Of a DNA stretch of 5,937 nt, positions 5,735 through 5,937 are shown in pieces. Every line of letters starts with the position of its first letter. Within the stretch, counting starts at the first letter, position 1. The stretch covers positions 1-5,937 of the forward strand of contig JACDEC010000208.1 of NCBI GenBank assembly GCA_013816645.1, written 5' to 3'. Position numbers and translations under genes: made by a program. The notes under the pieces are model-generated. The model ran no database searches. It saw only the letters and a program-made list of their open reading frames with translations, and was not told the DNA's origin. Source of the stretch: Planctomycetota bacterium. GTDB taxonomy: Bacteria; Planctomycetota; UBA11346.

Positions 5735-5930
5735 CCCCGCCGGGGCGGCGGGGCGATGCTGCGCATCGCCGCAGCCTGCGGCTGCGGTCGGGCCTCTGGC
5801 GACGCCGGCTGCGCCGTCGTGTCTCGCTGCGTTCGACCAGGCTTGTCCCCGCTCGGCGGCGCAGGCCGCCTCGGGGGATTGCTGTTCGCGGGCTCTGCCC
5901 GCTACGCCCGCCAGGGGCTCTCGCCCCTGG
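5735..5930. repeat. Array of GC-rich hairpins in the 3' intergenic region
   Basis: The 228 bases after 5709 hold no credible gene but a chain of short inverted repeats. These are CCCC/GGGG (5735-5738/5742-5745); GGCGATGC/GCATCGCC (5752-5759/5763-5770, loop TGC); CCGCAGCC/GGCTGCGG (5769-5776/5780-5787, loop TGC); CGGC/GCCG around TGC, continuing after one mismatch (5803-5819); GGCGGC/GCCGCC (5855-5860/5865-5870); GCGGGC/GCCCGC (5888-5893/5897-5902, loop TCT); and CCAGGGGC/GCCCCTGG (5911-5918/5923-5930, loop TCTC). No T-tract follows any of them. The first stems could terminate the phosphatase transcript. Confidence 0.65.
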
Positions 5931-5937
5931 ACCCGCA

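Noticed and set aside
4057..5766. A 569-codon open frame on the minus strand
   Set aside because: It is the antisense shadow of the FHA-GAF-SpoIIE gene; long antisense frames are expected at this GC content. Its predicted protein is low-complexity and matches no domain, while the plus frame has complete motifs.
5710..5937. rho-independent terminator with U-tract, or a tRNA gene
   Set aside because: No T-run follows any stem, and none of the hairpins forms a cloverleaf with a T-loop (GGTTCAAATCC-like) motif. Only a general hairpin array can be supported.

Overview
The window is strongly GC-rich, almost wholly coding, and bacterial. Shine-Dalgarno sites are present at some genes, and there is a type IV pilin-like secretion/pilus protein and a phosphatidic-acid-phosphatase-type membrane enzyme, so a Gram-negative-type cell is likely. 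The mix of an orphan pseudopilin and an FHA-GAF-SpoIIE phosphatase resembles what is common in Planctomycetota and some other high-GC groups (deltaproteobacterial or gammaproteobacterial lineages are not excluded). No marker gene fixes the phylum, so this is only a suggestion.

Layout. Bases 1-902 (+) hold the 3' part of a PhoR-type sensor histidine kinase, cut by the window edge. Convergent to it, and overlapping its 3' end by 58 bases, is a small uncharacterised gene (845-1156, -) with an excellent ribosome binding site. A 154-base divergent spacer separates it from a two-gene operon (+): a GT4-family glycosyltransferase (1311-2504) whose stop overlaps the start of a PAP2-type membrane phosphatase (2495-3037). 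A hairpin-rich leader leads into an orphan pseudopilin gene (3125-3811, +). Between it and the next gene lies a 229-base composite inverted repeat (3815-4043) containing tandem octamers. This looks like a small non-coding mobile or REP/MITE-like element. Then comes a 546-residue FHA-GAF-SpoIIE/PP2C phosphatase (4069-5709, +). The last 228 bases contain no gene but a dense run of at least seven GC-rich hairpins.

How the genes fit together. The kinase and the FHA phosphatase are both signalling proteins, one two-component and one of the Ser/Thr-phosphorylation type, but neither has its partner in view. The glycosyltransferase and PAP2 enzyme probably act together on a lipid or polyprenyl-linked glycan. 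The pseudopilin stands alone without gsp/pil neighbours. The window reads as ordinary chromosomal sequence. The most unusual items are the two structured intergenic regions and the uncharacterised small gene; I see no convincing new multi-gene system.
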